The position numbers were made by a program, and so were the translations under genes. Positions 42,549-52,366 of a stretch of DNA of 64,000 nucleotides are shown here, in pieces. The DNA is from Streptomyces sp. BK208. GTDB taxonomy: Bacteria > Actinomycetota > Actinomycetes > Streptomycetales > Streptomycetaceae. The notes under the pieces were generated by a model that made no database searches, was not told the origin of the DNA, and saw only the letters and a program-made list of their open reading frames with translations. The stretch covers positions 372,001-436,000 of the forward strand of contig NZ_SOAV01000004.1 of assembly GCF_004364245.1 (NCBI RefSeq), written 5' to 3'. How positions within the stretch are numbered: the stretch's first letter is position 1; every line of letters begins with the position of its first letter.

Positions 42549-42765
42549 CCGCCCTCCCGCGGTCGCGCCCCGCAGCGGTCCGCGCGCGCCGCCCGGGCCG
42601 CGCGTGTTCCGTCACCGGACAGCACAGAGGACGGGGTGTACGGCGTCAATCGAGTTGACCGAAGAGCGGCCGAACCGGTCCCGTCCGGTTCCGGCGTGGT
42701 CGGGCTACGATCGATCACCGGTCACGGACGGCCGGCCGGGAGCCCGGAGAACTGGGAGACACACC

Positions 42766-43488
42766 GTGTTCTACTACGTGCTCAAGTACGTACTGCTGGG
42801 TCCGCTGCTGAGGGTCGTCTTCCGCCCCCGCATCGAGGGCCTGGACCATGTGCCGGGGTCGGGCGCGGCCATCGTCGCGGGCAACCACCTCTCCTTCTCG
42901 GACCACTTCCTCATGCCCGCGGTGCTCAAGCGCCGCATCACCTTCCTCGCCAAGGCCGAGTACTTCACGGGGCCGGGCCTCAAGGGCAGGCTGACCGCGT
43001 TCTTCTTCCGCAGCGCGGGCCAGATCCCCGTCGACCGCTCCGGCAAGGAGGCGGGGAAGGCCGCGATCCGCGAGGGTCTCGGGGTGCTGGACCGGGGCGA
43101 GTTGCTCGGCATCTACCCGGAGGGCACCCGCTCGCACGACGGCCGGCTCTACAAGGGCAAGGTCGGTGTCGCGGTGATGGCCATCAGGGCCGGGGTGCCG
43201 GTCGTGCCCTGCGCGATGATCGGCACGTTCGAGGCGCAGCCGCCGGGCCGCAAGATCCCGAAGCTGCACCCGGTGGTGATCCGCTTCGGCGAGCCCCTCG
43301 ACTTCTCCCGCTACGCGGGCATGGAGGGTGAGAAGGCCGTGCTGCGCGCCGTCACGGACGAGATCGTCCACGCGATCCTCACGCTGTCCGGGCAGGAGTA
43401 CGTCGACCGCTACGCGGCGGACGTGAAGGCGGAGGAGGCCGGGAAGGCGGCCCAGGGCCGGAGGTTCCCCCGGCTGCCGCACCGGTAG
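42766..43488 (+). CDS. plsC: 1-acyl-sn-glycerol-3-phosphate acyltransferase (PlsC family)
   Basis: 240 residues from GTG 42766. The catalytic HX4D is NHLSFSDH (residues about 41-48), and YPEGTRSHDGRLYKGKVG is the glycerophosphate-binding motif. A hydrophobic N-terminal segment (VLKYVLLGPLLRVVF) anchors it in the membrane. It makes phosphatidic acid from lysophosphatidate. Streptomyces have several paralogues. A TACGAT hexamer at 42706-42711 may be its -10. Confidence 0.92.
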   Translation: MFYYVLKYVLLGPLLRVVFRPRIEGLDHVPGSGAAIVAGNHLSFSDHFLMPAVLKRRITFLAKAEYFTGPGLKGRLTAFFFRSAGQIPVDRSGKEAGKAAIREGLGVLDRGELLGIYPEGTRSHDGRLYKGKVGVAVMAIRAGVPVVPCAMIGTFEAQPPGRKIPKLHPVVIRFGEPLDFSRYAGMEGEKAVLRAVTDEIVHAILTLSGQEYVDRYAADVKAEEAGKAAQGRRFPRLPHR

Positions 43489-43543
43489 GCGCCGCGAGCC
43501 GCGTCTGCGGCGGCTCCCTCGTGGTGGCCCCCCGTGGTCACCT

Positions 43544-43562
43544 CCTCTGCCGTCGGCAGAGG
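43544..43562. promoter_or_regulatory. Perfect 19-bp palindrome between plsC and the epimerase gene
   Basis: CCTCTGCCGTCGGCAGAGG is a 9-1-9 palindrome. It lies 55 bases past the plsC stop and 27 bases upstream of the TACGGT -10 (43590-43595) of the next gene, so it may be either a terminator stem or an operator at the -35 position. Confidence 0.5.
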
Positions 43563-43601
43563 TCGTGGCCCGGCGGGCCGCGGTGCGCCTACGGTCGTCG
43601 C

Positions 43602-44636
43602 ATGACGCATGCAGTGGTGGTCGGGGCGACGGGGCAGATCGGACGGGCGGCGGTCGACGCGCTGGCCCGGGACGGCTGGGAGGTGACGGCCGTCTCGCGC
43701 GGCGGCGAGAGGGACGCGCGCTGGCCCGCGGAGGTACGGGTGGCGCGGGCCGACCGGGAGGACGACGCGGCGCTGTCGGCCGCGGTGGGCGAGGGCTGTG
43801 ACGTCCTGGTGGACATGGTGGCCTACGGGGAGCCGCACGCACGGCAGTTGGTCTCGCTCGCCGGGCGGGTGGGCTCGGCGGTGGCGATCTCCAGCGTGTC
43901 GGTCTACGAGGACGACAAGGGCCGCGGCTTCGACACGCAGGCGGAGCCCGGCGGCTTCCCCGAGTACCCGGTGCCGGTCCCCGAGACGCAGCGCACCGTA
44001 CCTCCGGGCGACACCTCGTACAGCACCCGCAAGGTGGCGCTGGAGCGGGAACTCCTCGCGGCCGGCGACCGGTTGCCGGTGACGCTCCTGCGGGCGGGCG
44101 CGATCCACGGGCCGCACTGCCGGAGCCCGCGCGAGCTGTACTTCGTCAAGCGCAACCTCGACGGCAGGCGCCGGCGCGTGCTCGCGTACGGCGGGGCGAG
44201 CCGCTTCCACCCGGCGAGCGTCCGCAACATCGCCGAGCTGATCCGGCTGGCGGCCGCCCGGCCGGGCACGCGCGTCCTGAACGCGGTGGACCCGGACGCC
44301 CCGACGGTGGCGGAGATCGCGGCGGCGATCGACGCGGTGATGGGCGTCGAGGTGCGGGACGTGCTGGTGGACGGTCCGCCGCCGGTGGACGGTGTGGGCG
44401 AGACCCCGTGGAGCACACCGTCGCCGGTGGTGTGCGACATGAGCGCGGCGCGGGAGCAGTTGGGCTACCGCCCGGTGGTCCGCTACGCCGAGAGCCTGCC
44501 GGAGACGGTGGCCTTCCTGGAGGAGCGGCTGGCCGGGCGGGACTGGCGGGAGGCGTACCCGAGGATGTTCACGACGTACGGCGACCTCTTCGACTACGCG
44601 GCGGAGGACGCCTGGCTGGCGGGCCGGTCCGGCTGA
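43602..44636 (+). CDS. NAD-dependent epimerase/dehydratase family protein (extended SDR)
   Basis: 344 residues. VVVGATGQIGRAAVDAL is the NAD(P)-binding glycine motif; SSVSVYEDDKG carries the catalytic Ser region; SYSTRKVALERELL is the YxxxK variant with Tyr-Ser-Thr-Arg-Lys. The second half has FHPASVRNIAELIRLA and NAVDPDAPTVAEIAAAI, typical of the sugar-epimerase superfamily. Substrate unknown. The -10 hexamer TACGGT ends 6 nt before the ATG, so the mRNA is probably leaderless. Confidence 0.86.
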   Translation: MTHAVVVGATGQIGRAAVDALARDGWEVTAVSRGGERDARWPAEVRVARADREDDAALSAAVGEGCDVLVDMVAYGEPHARQLVSLAGRVGSAVAISSVSVYEDDKGRGFDTQAEPGGFPEYPVPVPETQRTVPPGDTSYSTRKVALERELLAAGDRLPVTLLRAGAIHGPHCRSPRELYFVKRNLDGRRRRVLAYGGASRFHPASVRNIAELIRLAAARPGTRVLNAVDPDAPTVAEIAAAIDAVMGVEVRDVLVDGPPPVDGVGETPWSTPSPVVCDMSAAREQLGYRPVVRYAESLPETVAFLEERLAGRDWREAYPRMFTTYGDLFDYAAEDAWLAGRSG

Positions 44637-44653
44637 GCACCGGACACGACGAA

Positions 44654-44682
44654 GGGGGCGGCCGGTGCGACCGGCCGCCCCC
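44654..44682. terminator. Bidirectional terminator between epimerase and tap
   Basis: GGGGGCGGCCGGT (44654-44666) with ACCGGCCGCCCCC (44670-44682), GCG loop, 13-bp perfect stem, followed by TCTC. It lies between convergent stops at 44636 and 44699. Confidence 0.88.
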
Positions 44683-44698
44683 TCTCGCGTGGGCCGGG

Positions 44699-46312
44699 TT
44701 ACGGCTTGGGCGTGGCGTGCGGCGCGCAGGTCACGTCACGGCCGTCCAGCTTGCCGGTGAGCAGGTAGGTGTCCACACGGTCGTTGACGCACGGGTTGAC
44801 CAGCCCGGTGACGCCGTGCGAGCCGGCGTCCCGCTCGGTGATCAGGCGCGAGCCCTTGAACCGCTGGTGCAGTTCGACGGCGCCGTCGTACGGGGTGGCC
44901 GCGTCCCGCTCCGACTGGACGATCAGCACCGGCGGAAGTCCCTTGCCGGTCTTCACGTCCGGCGGGGTCTGCTGCTTGACCGGCCAGGTGGCGCACGGCA
45001 GGTTCATCCAGGCGTTGGCCCAGGTCATGAACGGGTGGTCGCGGTGCAGCCGGGTGTTGTCCCGGTCCCAGGTCCTCCAGTCGGTGGGCCACTTGGCGTC
45101 GGTGCACTCGACGGCCGTGTAGACGGCGTTGCCGTTCTCCGCGGAGGCGTTGCCCGCGGTGTCGGACAGGTCGGGCGCCGCGGCGTCGACGAGGGCCTGG
45201 GTGTCACCGGCGACGTACTTGCTGAAGGTCTCCGCGGTCGGCGCCCAGGCGGAGTCGTAGTACGGGGCGCTCTGGAAGAAGGAGATCAGCTCGGCCGGAC
45301 CGACGACGCCGCCCAGCGGCTCCTTCGCGGCCGCGGCGCGCAGCTTCAGCCACTGGTCCTGGACCTCGGCGCGCGTGTCGCCGAGGTGGTAGGTGGCGTC
45401 GTTCGCGGCCACCCAGTCCTGCCAGTCCTTCCAGCGGCCCTCGAAGGCGACGTCCTGGTCGAGGTTGGCCTGGTACCAGATCTTGTCGCGGGACGGGTTG
45501 ACGACGCTGTCGACGACCATGCGGCGGACGTGGTCCGGGAAGAGGGTGCCGTAGACGGCACCGAGGTAGGTGCCGTAGGAGACGCCGAGGTAGTTGAGCT
45601 TCTTCTCGCCGAGTGCCGCGCGGACGACGTCGAGGTCGCGCGCGGTGTTCGGCGTGGTCATGTGCGGCAGCATCTCGCCGCTGCGCTCGAAGCAGCCCTC
45701 GGCGTACTCGCGGGCCAGCTTGCGCTGGGCGAGCTTGTCCGCCTCGGAGCCGGGCACGGGGTCCGCCTTGGGCGCCTTGACGAACTCCTGCGGGTCGACG
45801 CAGGAGATGGGCGCGGAGTGGCCGACGCCGCGCGGGTCGAACCCGACGAAGTCGTAGGCCTCGGCGGTCTTGGCCCACACCGCGTTCTTGCCCGTGACGC
45901 GGGCCGGGAAGCGCAGACCGGAGCCGCCGGGGCCACCGGGGTTGTAGATGAGGGCGCCCTGGCGCGCGCTCTTGCCCCCGGTGTTGCCGATGCGGTCGAC
46001 CGCGATCTTGATCTGCTTGCCGAACGGCTTGGCGTAGTCCAACGGCACCGTGACGTAGCCGCACTGGATGGGCTTGGGCAGGTTCCAGTCGGCGGCGCAG
46101 TCCTGCCAGTCGATGCCGGCCCGGGCGGCGAGGGCCGCGGCGATGGCGGCACCGCGTGCCTCCCGGTCCTGGCCCCGCGCGTGGCCGTGCCCGCCTGCCG
46201 GGGTGGCGCTCGCGGCGGGTGCCGAGACGGCGCCGGCTATCAGCGTGGCCGTGACCAGCGCTCCGGCCGAGCCGATCGCGGTCGCCCTCCGCCGCATGCT
46301 GCTCTTCCTCAA
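44699..46312 (-). CDS. tap: Secreted tripeptidyl aminopeptidase
   Basis: 537 residues, the length I recall for S. lividans Tap. The signal peptide MRKSSMRRRATAIGSAGALV continues to about residue 36 (ASA). The alpha/beta hydrolase core has the oxyanion loop NPGGPGGSG, the nucleophile in YLGVSYGTYLG, the Asp in VQSERDAATPYDG and the His in DAGSHGVTG. It removes tripeptides from the N-termini of extracellular proteins (peptidase family S33). Upstream is a 152-base AT-richer stretch with a hairpin at 46320-46350. Confidence 0.95.
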   Translation of the reverse strand: MRKSSMRRRATAIGSAGALVTATLIAGAVSAPAASATPAGGHGHARGQDREARGAAIAAALAARAGIDWQDCAADWNLPKPIQCGYVTVPLDYAKPFGKQIKIAVDRIGNTGGKSARQGALIYNPGGPGGSGLRFPARVTGKNAVWAKTAEAYDFVGFDPRGVGHSAPISCVDPQEFVKAPKADPVPGSEADKLAQRKLAREYAEGCFERSGEMLPHMTTPNTARDLDVVRAALGEKKLNYLGVSYGTYLGAVYGTLFPDHVRRMVVDSVVNPSRDKIWYQANLDQDVAFEGRWKDWQDWVAANDATYHLGDTRAEVQDQWLKLRAAAAKEPLGGVVGPAELISFFQSAPYYDSAWAPTAETFSKYVAGDTQALVDAAAPDLSDTAGNASAENGNAVYTAVECTDAKWPTDWRTWDRDNTRLHRDHPFMTWANAWMNLPCATWPVKQQTPPDVKTGKGLPPVLIVQSERDAATPYDGAVELHQRFKGSRLITERDAGSHGVTGLVNPCVNDRVDTYLLTGKLDGRDVTCAPHATPKP

Positions 46313-46319
46313 GTGGCCC

Positions 46320-46350
46320 TCCCCGTACGTGTTCGCGACAAGTACGGGGA
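46320..46350. promoter_or_regulatory. Inverted repeat upstream of tap
   Basis: TCCCCGTAC (46320-46328) and GTACGGGGA (46342-46350) form a perfect 9-bp stem with a 13-nt loop, only 8 bases before the tap start on the minus strand. It could mask the ribosome site or bind a regulator. Confidence 0.5.
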
Positions 46351-46464
46351 TCCTCGCGGCTGTGGGATTACTGAGAACAGAGGTGGTGCTACTTCTTTAC
46401 CAATCCGATAAACGGAGAAACGCGTTCGATCGGCGGAACCGTCGGGCGGCCCGCGCCGGGAGGC

Positions 46465-47229
46465 TCAGTCCAGCGAGGCCAGCGCCCCGTCCAGCAGCCG
46501 CCGCAGCCGCAGCGCATCGGGCGCCACCGCGCTGACCAGGGCGGCGGGCCCGGCGAGCGGCATGACGGCCGCACCCTCCTCGTACATTCGGGCAGTCGGC
46601 GGCGCCTCGGCGAACTCCGGTCGCACGACCACCAGTTGGCCGACCGCGCGGTGCCCGGCCAGTCCGGCGGGCCCGTCCCAGCCGCCCGGCGCGCCGGGCC
46701 CGCAGGCCAGCTCCTGGTCGAGGACGCACCGGCCGTCGATCCGTACGGTCAGACGGCTGGTGAGGCGGCCGGGTTCCTCACCGGAACGTCCGAGCACCTG
46801 CTCCTCGCGCAGCAGCAGCTGCGCCCCGGCGGCGAGGTCGGCCGTCGTGGTGACGGCCAGGTCGCTGCCGTCGGCGCAGATCAGCTGCTCCGGCAGCCAG
46901 CACAGTTCGGCGTCGTCGTCCACGGTGAGCCGGACGTCGTAGCGGGCGCCGGTCTTGTCCTGTCCGGGCAGCGCGAGCGTGGCGGCGGCCGACCCGACCC
47001 GCAGCCTTGCCCCCTCGGCCGCGTGGACCGCCACCTCGAACCGGTCGCCGCCGAGCGGCCCGCTCATCGCGCCGACCAGCATCACCCGGGCCTCGGCACC
47101 GCTCCCCCGGGTCCGCCGCACGGCCAGGGGCCCCTCGCCCTCCAGCACCGGCAGCACGGTGCCGCCCCGTCCGTCGCCGCGGGCGAGGATGCGGGCGCGG
47201 GCCCGGACGCCGCCCGGTGCGGTGGTCAC
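46465..47229 (-). CDS. ureD: Urease accessory protein UreD
   Basis: 254 residues from a GTG overlapping the ureG stop. [35 protein letters not shown] and [16 protein letters not shown] match the beta-helical UreD/UreH fold, which scaffolds UreF and UreG on the apo-urease. Last gene of ureABCFGD. Divergence between UreD homologues is high, but position and motifs agree. Confidence 0.92.
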   Translation of the reverse strand: MTTAPGGVRARARILARGDGRGGTVLPVLEGEGPLAVRRTRGSGAEARVMLVGAMSGPLGGDRFEVAVHAAEGARLRVGSAAATLALPGQDKTGARYDVRLTVDDDAELCWLPEQLICADGSDLAVTTTADLAAGAQLLLREEQVLGRSGEEPGRLTSRLTVRIDGRCVLDQELACGPGAPGGWDGPAGLAGHRAVGQLVVVRPEFAEAPPTARMYEEGAAVMPLAGPAALVSAVAPDALRLRRLLDGALASLD

Positions 47230-47903
47230 GCGGTCCACGCGGCGATCCGCTCCCGTACCCAGTCGGCGACCTCCCGGACCCCGTCCTCGCCGCGCAGCGA
47301 CTGCAGGACGACGGGGAGTTCGCCGCGGGCCGCCTTGGCGTCGGCGGCCATCCGCGCGAGATCGGAGCCGACGTACGGTGCGAGGTCCGTCTTGTTCACG
47401 ATCAGCAGGTCGGCGGTGGCGACCCCCGGGCCGCCCTTGCGCGGGATGTCGTCGCCGCCCGCCACGTCGATCACGAACACCTGCGCGTCGACGAGCCCCC
47501 TGGAGAAGGTGGCGGTGAGATTGTCCCCACCGGACTCCACCAGCACCAGGTCGAGCGGCCCGACCTCGTCCTCCAGGTCCTCGACGGCCTCCAGGTTGGC
47601 GGAGATGTCGTCCCGGATCGCGGTGTGCGGGCAGGCGCCGGTCTCCACGGCGGTGATCCGCTCGGGCGGCAGCACCGCCTCGCGGAGCAGGAACTCGGCG
47701 TCCTCCCGGGTGTAGATGTCGTTGGTCACCACGGCGAGGGACAACTCCTCCCGCAGCGCCCGGCACAGCGCGGCGACGGTGGCGGTCTTCCCGGACCCGA
47801 CGGGCCCGCCGAGCCCGATCCGCAGCGCGCGACGGGTCCCGTCGGGCCGCCGGGCGTCGGCGGAGACGGCGGCGGGGGTCTCGAGGTGGTGGTCAAGGTG
47901 CAT
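47226..47903 (-). CDS. ureG: Urease accessory GTPase UreG
   Basis: 225 residues. [20 protein letters not shown] is the P-loop; [28 protein letters not shown] (the CPH nickel-binding motif) and LVESGGDNL are UreG signatures. The start MHLDHHLE is His-containing, a short nickel-binding leader. GTP hydrolysis drives nickel delivery into the urease active site. It is separated from ureF by 188 bases holding a repeat. Confidence 0.96.
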   Translation of the reverse strand: MHLDHHLETPAAVSADARRPDGTRRALRIGLGGPVGSGKTATVAALCRALREELSLAVVTNDIYTREDAEFLLREAVLPPERITAVETGACPHTAIRDDISANLEAVEDLEDEVGPLDLVLVESGGDNLTATFSRGLVDAQVFVIDVAGGDDIPRKGGPGVATADLLIVNKTDLAPYVGSDLARMAADAKAARGELPVVLQSLRGEDGVREVADWVRERIAAWTA

Positions 47904-47967
47904 GAACGGCTCCTGTCGAAGTCGGTGTCGGCCCTCCAGCCCGTCCGGCTGCTTGCGGACAAGGCCC

Positions 47968-48085
47968 TCCAGAGCGAAGGGCTCCGTGCCGAAGGGGCCC
48001 AGGCCGAAGGGGTCCAGGAGGCAGAGCCCCCTGGCGGGGTCGAAGGGGCGGAGCCCCTGGGTACGGGGAGGGGCGGCGGGGGCGA
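47968..48085. repeat. Dispersed GGGGCTCCGCCCC-type extragenic repeat
   Basis: Read on the minus strand, the ureF-ureG gap contains CAGGGGCTCCGCCCCTTCG, CAGGGGGCTCTGCC and several GGCCCCTTCGG units, a pattern that from memory is scattered through Streptomyces intergenic DNA. It keeps an open frame between ureF and ureG, which falsely extends ureG. It interrupts an otherwise tightly packed operon and may form mRNA stems affecting ureG expression. Confidence 0.6.
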
Positions 48086-48091
48086 TCCCGC

Positions 48092-48766
48092 CTACGAGGC
48101 GAACAACCGCACCGGCCAGGCGGCATGCGCCTCCGCCCCGATCTCCAGCAACGGCGCGGACCGCGCGGGCAGCAGGTCGACCCCGTCGGTCACCACCCGT
48201 TCCGCCACCTCCACGGCGTCCGCGGCGATCCGGTCCACCTCGCCCGTGAGCCGCGCCAGCACTCCCGTCGCGTCGAACGGATCGAGGCCGAGCAGCCGCA
48301 CGACGGCCGTCGCGGGTCCGCTCACCCCTTCGTAGAGCGAGCAGTACGCCGCGTCCAGCGCCCCGAGACCGGCCGCGCGCGCGGCCAGCCCCAGCACCAC
48401 GGGCTGATGGGCGCCCTTGGGGAACGCCGAGGCCAGGGCGTCGAGTTCGGGGCTCGGCCAGGTCGAGCGGGCGGCCCGCGTCAGCTGCCGCCCCAGTCTG
48501 CGCGCCGCCACCCGCAGGGCGGGCGACGGGGTGCGGGCGTCGGCGGCCCGGTCGAGTTCGCCGGGGTCGGCACCGAGCGCGGCGGCCGCGGCCACGCAGG
48601 CCGCGACCACTCCGTTGGTGTGCAACCGCCCCCGGCAGAACGCCTCCAGGCTGGCGGCGTCGGTGACGCGGCCCGCCCGGACGGCGGCCTCCGCCCCGCC
48701 GGAGTGGGCGTGCCCTCCGGCGGGGAAGCGGCCGTCGGCGAGGACGAGCAGTGCTGCGCGGCTCAT
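48092..48766 (-). CDS. ureF: Urease accessory protein UreF
   Basis: 224 residues. [19 protein letters not shown] is the UreF N-terminal signature (LxDSxFPxGxxxHS); the rest is all-helical, with [20 protein letters not shown] and [13 protein letters not shown]. It bridges UreD and UreG and gates GTPase activity. It starts 8 bases after the ureC stop. Confidence 0.93.
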   Translation of the reverse strand: MSRAALLVLADGRFPAGGHAHSGGAEAAVRAGRVTDAASLEAFCRGRLHTNGVVAACVAAAAALGADPGELDRAADARTPSPALRVAARRLGRQLTRAARSTWPSPELDALASAFPKGAHQPVVLGLAARAAGLGALDAAYCSLYEGVSGPATAVVRLLGLDPFDATGVLARLTGEVDRIAADAVEVAERVVTDGVDLLPARSAPLLEIGAEAHAAWPVRLFAS

Positions 48767-48774
48767 CCGGGCGC

Positions 48775-50496
48775 TCAGAAGAGGAAGTACCGCTGGGCCA
48801 GCGGCAGTTCGTCGACGGGAGCGGGCTCGACGAGTTCACCGTCGATGGTCACCGCGAAGGAGTCCGCGGCGACCTCCACGCGGGGCAGCGCGTCGTTCTG
48901 CCGCATGTCGGCCTTCGTACGCCCGCGCGTGGACCGGATGGGCACGAACTCCCGTCCGAGTCCCAGCCGCCCCGGCAACCCGTCCGCGACGGCCTGCTCG
49001 GAGACGAAGTTGACCGAGTTGGTCGCGGGGGCGGCCCCCAGCGCCCCGAACATCGGGCGCGGCAGGACCGGTTGCGGGGTGGGGATGGAGGCGTTGGCGT
49101 CGCCCATCTGCGCGTACGCGATCTGACCGCCCTTGATGACCAGTTGCGGCTTCACCCCGAAGAAGCGGGGGTCCCAGAGCACCAGGTCGGCGAGCTTGCC
49201 TGTCTCCACGGAACCGACCTCGTGCTCGATGCCCTGGGCGACGGCCGGGTTGATGGTGTACTTGGCGACATAGCGACGTGCGCGCAGGTTGTCGGCACGG
49301 GTGTCACCGGGCAGGAAGCCGCGCCGCCGCTTCATCACGTGCGCGGTCTGCCAGGTGCGCAGGATCACCTCGCCGATGCGGCCCATGGCCTGGGCGTCCG
49401 ACGACATGATGGAGATCGCCCCCATGTCGTGCAGGATGTCCTCGGCCGCGATGGTGCTGGGCCGGATCCGGGACTCGGCGAAGGCCAGGTCCTCGGGGAC
49501 GGCCGGGTTGAGGTGGTGGCAGACCATCAGCATGTCGAGGTGTTCCTCGACGGTGTTGACGGTGTGCGGCCGGGTCGGATTGGTGGACGCCGGCAGCATG
49601 TTGGGGAGCGACACCGCGGTGATCATGTCGGGTGCGTGCCCGCCGCCGGCGCCCTCGACGTGGAAGGCGTGCAGGGTGCGGCCCGCGACCGCGTCGAAGG
49701 TGTCACCGACGAAGCCGGACTCGTTCAGGGTGTCCGTGTGGACGGCGAGCTGGACGCCGGACTCCTCGCAGACGTCCAGGCAGGCGGAGATGACGGCGGG
49801 GGTCGCACCCCAGTCCTCGTGGATCTTGAAGCCGAGGACGCCGGCGCGCAGCTGGTCGCGCATCGACTCCTTCGACATGGTGCTGCCCTTGCCGAGGAAG
49901 CCGATGTTGACGGGGCTCGACTCCATCGCGGCGAACATCCAGGCGAGGTGCCGGGCCCCGGGCGTCACGGTGGTCGCCTTGCTGCCCTCGGCCGGGCCCG
50001 TGCCCCCGCCGATGAGGGTGGTGATGCCGGACGCCAGCGCCTCGTCGACGGCGTTCGGCGCGATGAAGTGGACGTGGGTGTCGATGCCGCCCGCGGTGAC
50101 GATCTTGCCGTTGCCCGCGATGACCTCGGTCTCCGGGCCGATGACCAGGTCGGGGTGGACGCCGTCCATGGTGTCCGGGTTGCCGGCCTTGCCGATGCCG
50201 GTGATCCGTCCGTCGCGCATGCCGATGTCGGCCTTGACCACACCCCAGTGGTCGATGATCAGGGCGCCGGTGATCACGGTGTCGGGGGCGCCCTCGGCGC
50301 GGGTGGTGCGCCCCTGGCCCATGGACTCGCGCAGCACCTTGCCGCCGCCGAAGACGGCTTCGTCCCCGGAGCGGCCGGGACCGCCCGAGCGGTCCTCCTC
50401 GATCTCGACCAGGAGGTCGGTGTCGGCGAGGCGGATCCGGTCGCCGGTCGTCGGGCCGAACAGGTCGGCGTAGGCGGGTCGGGACAGTTCAGGCAT
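48775..50496 (-). CDS. ureC: Urease alpha subunit
   Basis: 573 residues, full length. Nickel ligands and active site are intact: [11 protein letters not shown] (two His), [13 protein letters not shown] (carbamylated Lys and His), [25 protein letters not shown], and MVCHHLNP with the flap cysteine; [13 protein letters not shown] has the last Asp ligand. It hydrolyses urea to ammonia and carbamate. The ATG at 50496 overlaps the ureB end by 8 bp. Confidence 0.98.
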   Translation of the reverse strand: MPELSRPAYADLFGPTTGDRIRLADTDLLVEIEEDRSGGPGRSGDEAVFGGGKVLRESMGQGRTTRAEGAPDTVITGALIIDHWGVVKADIGMRDGRITGIGKAGNPDTMDGVHPDLVIGPETEVIAGNGKIVTAGGIDTHVHFIAPNAVDEALASGITTLIGGGTGPAEGSKATTVTPGARHLAWMFAAMESSPVNIGFLGKGSTMSKESMRDQLRAGVLGFKIHEDWGATPAVISACLDVCEESGVQLAVHTDTLNESGFVGDTFDAVAGRTLHAFHVEGAGGGHAPDMITAVSLPNMLPASTNPTRPHTVNTVEEHLDMLMVCHHLNPAVPEDLAFAESRIRPSTIAAEDILHDMGAISIMSSDAQAMGRIGEVILRTWQTAHVMKRRRGFLPGDTRADNLRARRYVAKYTINPAVAQGIEHEVGSVETGKLADLVLWDPRFFGVKPQLVIKGGQIAYAQMGDANASIPTPQPVLPRPMFGALGAAPATNSVNFVSEQAVADGLPGRLGLGREFVPIRSTRGRTKADMRQNDALPRVEVAADSFAVTIDGELVEPAPVDELPLAQRYFLF

Positions 50497-50800
50497 CGAG
50501 GGCACCTCCGGTCGCGCCGCGCAGACCCACGACGACACGGGCGCCCCCGAGGGGAATCAGCCGCACGTCGACGGGAATGCCGGGCTCGAACCGGACGGCG
50601 GTGCCGGCGGCGATGTCCAGCCGCCTGCCGTGCGCCGCGGCGCGGTCGAACTCGAGACCGGGGTTGACCTCGGCGAAGTGGTAGTGGGAGCCGACCTGAA
50701 CGGGCCGGTCGGCGGTGTTGAGCACGGTCATGCGGACGGCTTCCCGGCCTTCGTTGAAGGCGACCGGGCCGTCGGCGAAAAGGATCTCTCCGGGGATCAC
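50489..50800 (-). CDS. ureB: Urease beta subunit
   Basis: 103 residues from GTG 50800. [20 protein letters not shown] and [20 protein letters not shown], then the [16 protein letters not shown] motif, define UreB. It is a structural subunit of the urease heterotrimer. It overlaps ureC by 8 bp and lies 13 bp after ureA. Confidence 0.96.
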   Translation of the reverse strand: MIPGEILFADGPVAFNEGREAVRMTVLNTADRPVQVGSHYHFAEVNPGLEFDRAAAHGRRLDIAAGTAVRFEPGIPVDVRLIPLGGARVVVGLRGATGGALDA

Positions 50801-50813
50801 GACTGCGGCCCCG

Positions 50814-51116
<303 letters not shown>

Positions 51117-51255
51117 GTACCACCTCACAGGGCATGACGCCGGGACCGAAGGGTCCGGCTGCCGCGGCCACCGCGACGGTTCTAGATGTAACACACAGGA
51201 ACAGGCTGGAATTAACCTACCGCTACATGGAAAACCGCAGGTGGATCGGGGTGCA

Positions 51256-51261
51256 GACTAG
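51256..51261 (-). promoter_or_regulatory. Candidate -10 element of the urease operon
   Basis: Minus-strand TAGTCT. No consensus -35 lies 16-18 bp upstream, as expected for an activator-dependent promoter. Initiation at about 51249 would place the centre of the AC-n9-AC array near -41. Confidence 0.4.
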
Positions 51262-51270
51262 GGCTAGAGT

Positions 51271-51308
51271 GTTACGGCCACGTGACCCGGTTTTGACCGA
51301 TTGATTAC
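51271..51308. promoter_or_regulatory. GlnR-type binding array upstream of ureA
   Basis: AC dinucleotides at 51274-51275, 51285-51286, 51296-51297 and 51307-51308 are each separated by exactly nine bases; the four elements read GTTAC, GTGAC, TTGAC and ATTAC. This matches the AC-n9-AC rule of the nitrogen regulator GlnR. From memory, urease is a GlnR target in S. coelicolor. Confidence 0.72.
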
Positions 51309-51676
51309 CGGTGCCATCGGCTTGCTTCCGCATGCCCGCGCTCGGGACGGGTTCCGGTCCCCCGCCACCGGTCCGGACGGTCCCGGACCGAAACGGACCA
51401 AACGGCTTACCCCCCTTCGGCGTAGGAACACCTCCGATCGGCGACCCGCCGAAGTTGCGCCGCCGGACGTCCGGCCGGGACGACGCCGCACTCCGCCGCT
51501 GGTCCCGGGGCCGCCGCCACGCTCGCCGCCGTCCGCGACACGGGGCGGCAACCCGAACGGACGAGCGCCACGTAACAACACAAAAGGCACGTTCCGTTGG
51601 GAATTCCCCTCGGGGCGGGACAAGATCCGTGACTGACGACAAGACCCCGCCGCAGCGGCGGGGCGGTCCGGGCGGA

Positions 51677-51880
51677 CGCCGAGTCCTGCCGCCGTCCGGA
51701 CGACCGGTCGCAAGGGAAGTGGATCGGCAGGAGTGGAGGACCCGAGCACGACGGGTCGCCGGCACGGCCGTCCTCGCGAGAGGCACCGGGCCGAGCGGTC
51801 CTTGGGGTGAAGCCGCACTCGTGCGGCCGGGCAACTTCGCCAGCCCGAATCCGACAGGTCATCCTTCACAGGCGGCTGAC
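51677..51880 (+). promoter_or_regulatory. ydaO-type cyclic di-AMP riboswitch
   Basis: The conserved segments of the ydaO/yuaA class occur in order: CGCCGAGTCCTG (about 51677), TTGGGGTGAAGCCGC (51802-51816), a GCCGCAC/GTGCGGC hairpin, GGGCAACTTCGCCAGC, and CCGAATCCGACAGGTCAT (51845-51862), closing with GGCGG. It lies directly before a secreted NlpC/P60 hydrolase, a gene type known to be under this riboswitch in actinobacteria. c-di-AMP binding would lower expression. Exact 5' boundary is approximate. Confidence 0.87.
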
Positions 51881-51892
51881 GAAGGGTTGCGC

Positions 51893-52366
51893 ATGTCCGC
51901 GCTCAATCGTGTCCCGTCGCTGATGGCTCGTGCCGGTACGGCCTCGGCTCTCACCCTCGCCGCCGTGGGCGGTTCCGTCGTGGTCCCCAGCGTCGCCTCG
52001 GAGGCGGCCGCGGCGAGCCATGCGACGAAAGCCCTCAAGATCGCGGCCTCGAAGAAGGGATCCCCGTACCGCTGGGGGGCCATCGGCCCGCACCGGTTCG
52101 ACTGCTCCGGTCTGACGCTGTACTCGTTCAAGAAGGCCGGGAAGAAGCTGCCGCGCACCGCGGCTCAGCAGTACAACAAGACCCGCCATGTCTCCGCCGC
52201 CAAGCGCAAGGTCGGCGACCTGGTGTTCTTCCACTCCGGACCGAGCGTCTACCACGTCGGCATCTACGCCGGCAAAGGCAGACTCTGGCACGCCCCGAAG
52301 ACCGGGGACGTGGTGCGCCTGCAGAAGATCTGGACCTCAAGCGTCTGGTACGGCCGGGTCAAGTAG
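51893..52366 (+). CDS. Secreted NlpC/P60 peptidoglycan hydrolase
   Basis: 157 residues. The signal peptide (MSALNRVPSLMARAGTASAL) ends near AAA|SH at residue 44. The NlpC/P60 domain follows at once: SPYRWGAIGPHRFDCSGLTL with the catalytic Cys, VGDLVFFHSGPSVYHVGIYA with the catalytic His. It cuts the D-Glu to diaminopimelate link in wall peptides, for growth, spore germination or morphogenesis. There is no cell-wall binding domain. ATG 51893 is preceded by GAAGGG. Its 3' end overlaps the convergent HATPase gene by 30 bp. Confidence 0.93.
   Translation: MSALNRVPSLMARAGTASALTLAAVGGSVVVPSVASEAAAASHATKALKIAASKKGSPYRWGAIGPHRFDCSGLTLYSFKKAGKKLPRTAAQQYNKTRHVSAAKRKVGDLVFFHSGPSVYHVGIYAGKGRLWHAPKTGDVVRLQKIWTSSVWYGRVK

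Larger units (their letters stand above)
51117..51892. other. 776-base regulatory region between ureA and the NlpC/P60 gene
   Basis: No gene is supported. It holds, from left, the urease promoter area (51117-51270), a four-step AC-n9-AC array (51271-51308), about 370 bases of featureless GC-rich leader, and a c-di-AMP riboswitch (51677-51880). An AT-rich patch at 51570-51590 (ACAACACAAAAGG) may lie near the start of the riboswitch transcript. Confidence 0.65.

Noticed and set aside
47226..48839. 537-codon frame joining ureG to upstream sequence
   Set aside because: The extension runs through the dispersed repeat and antisense/alternate frame of ureF; UreG starts at 47903.
48751..50667. 638-codon plus-strand frame opposite ureC
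   Set aside because: Antisense shadow of a fully conserved ureC.
51188..51203. Second GlnR-like GTAAC-n6-GAACA element
   Set aside because: The AC-to-AC spacing is not 9 bases and the second element is off consensus.
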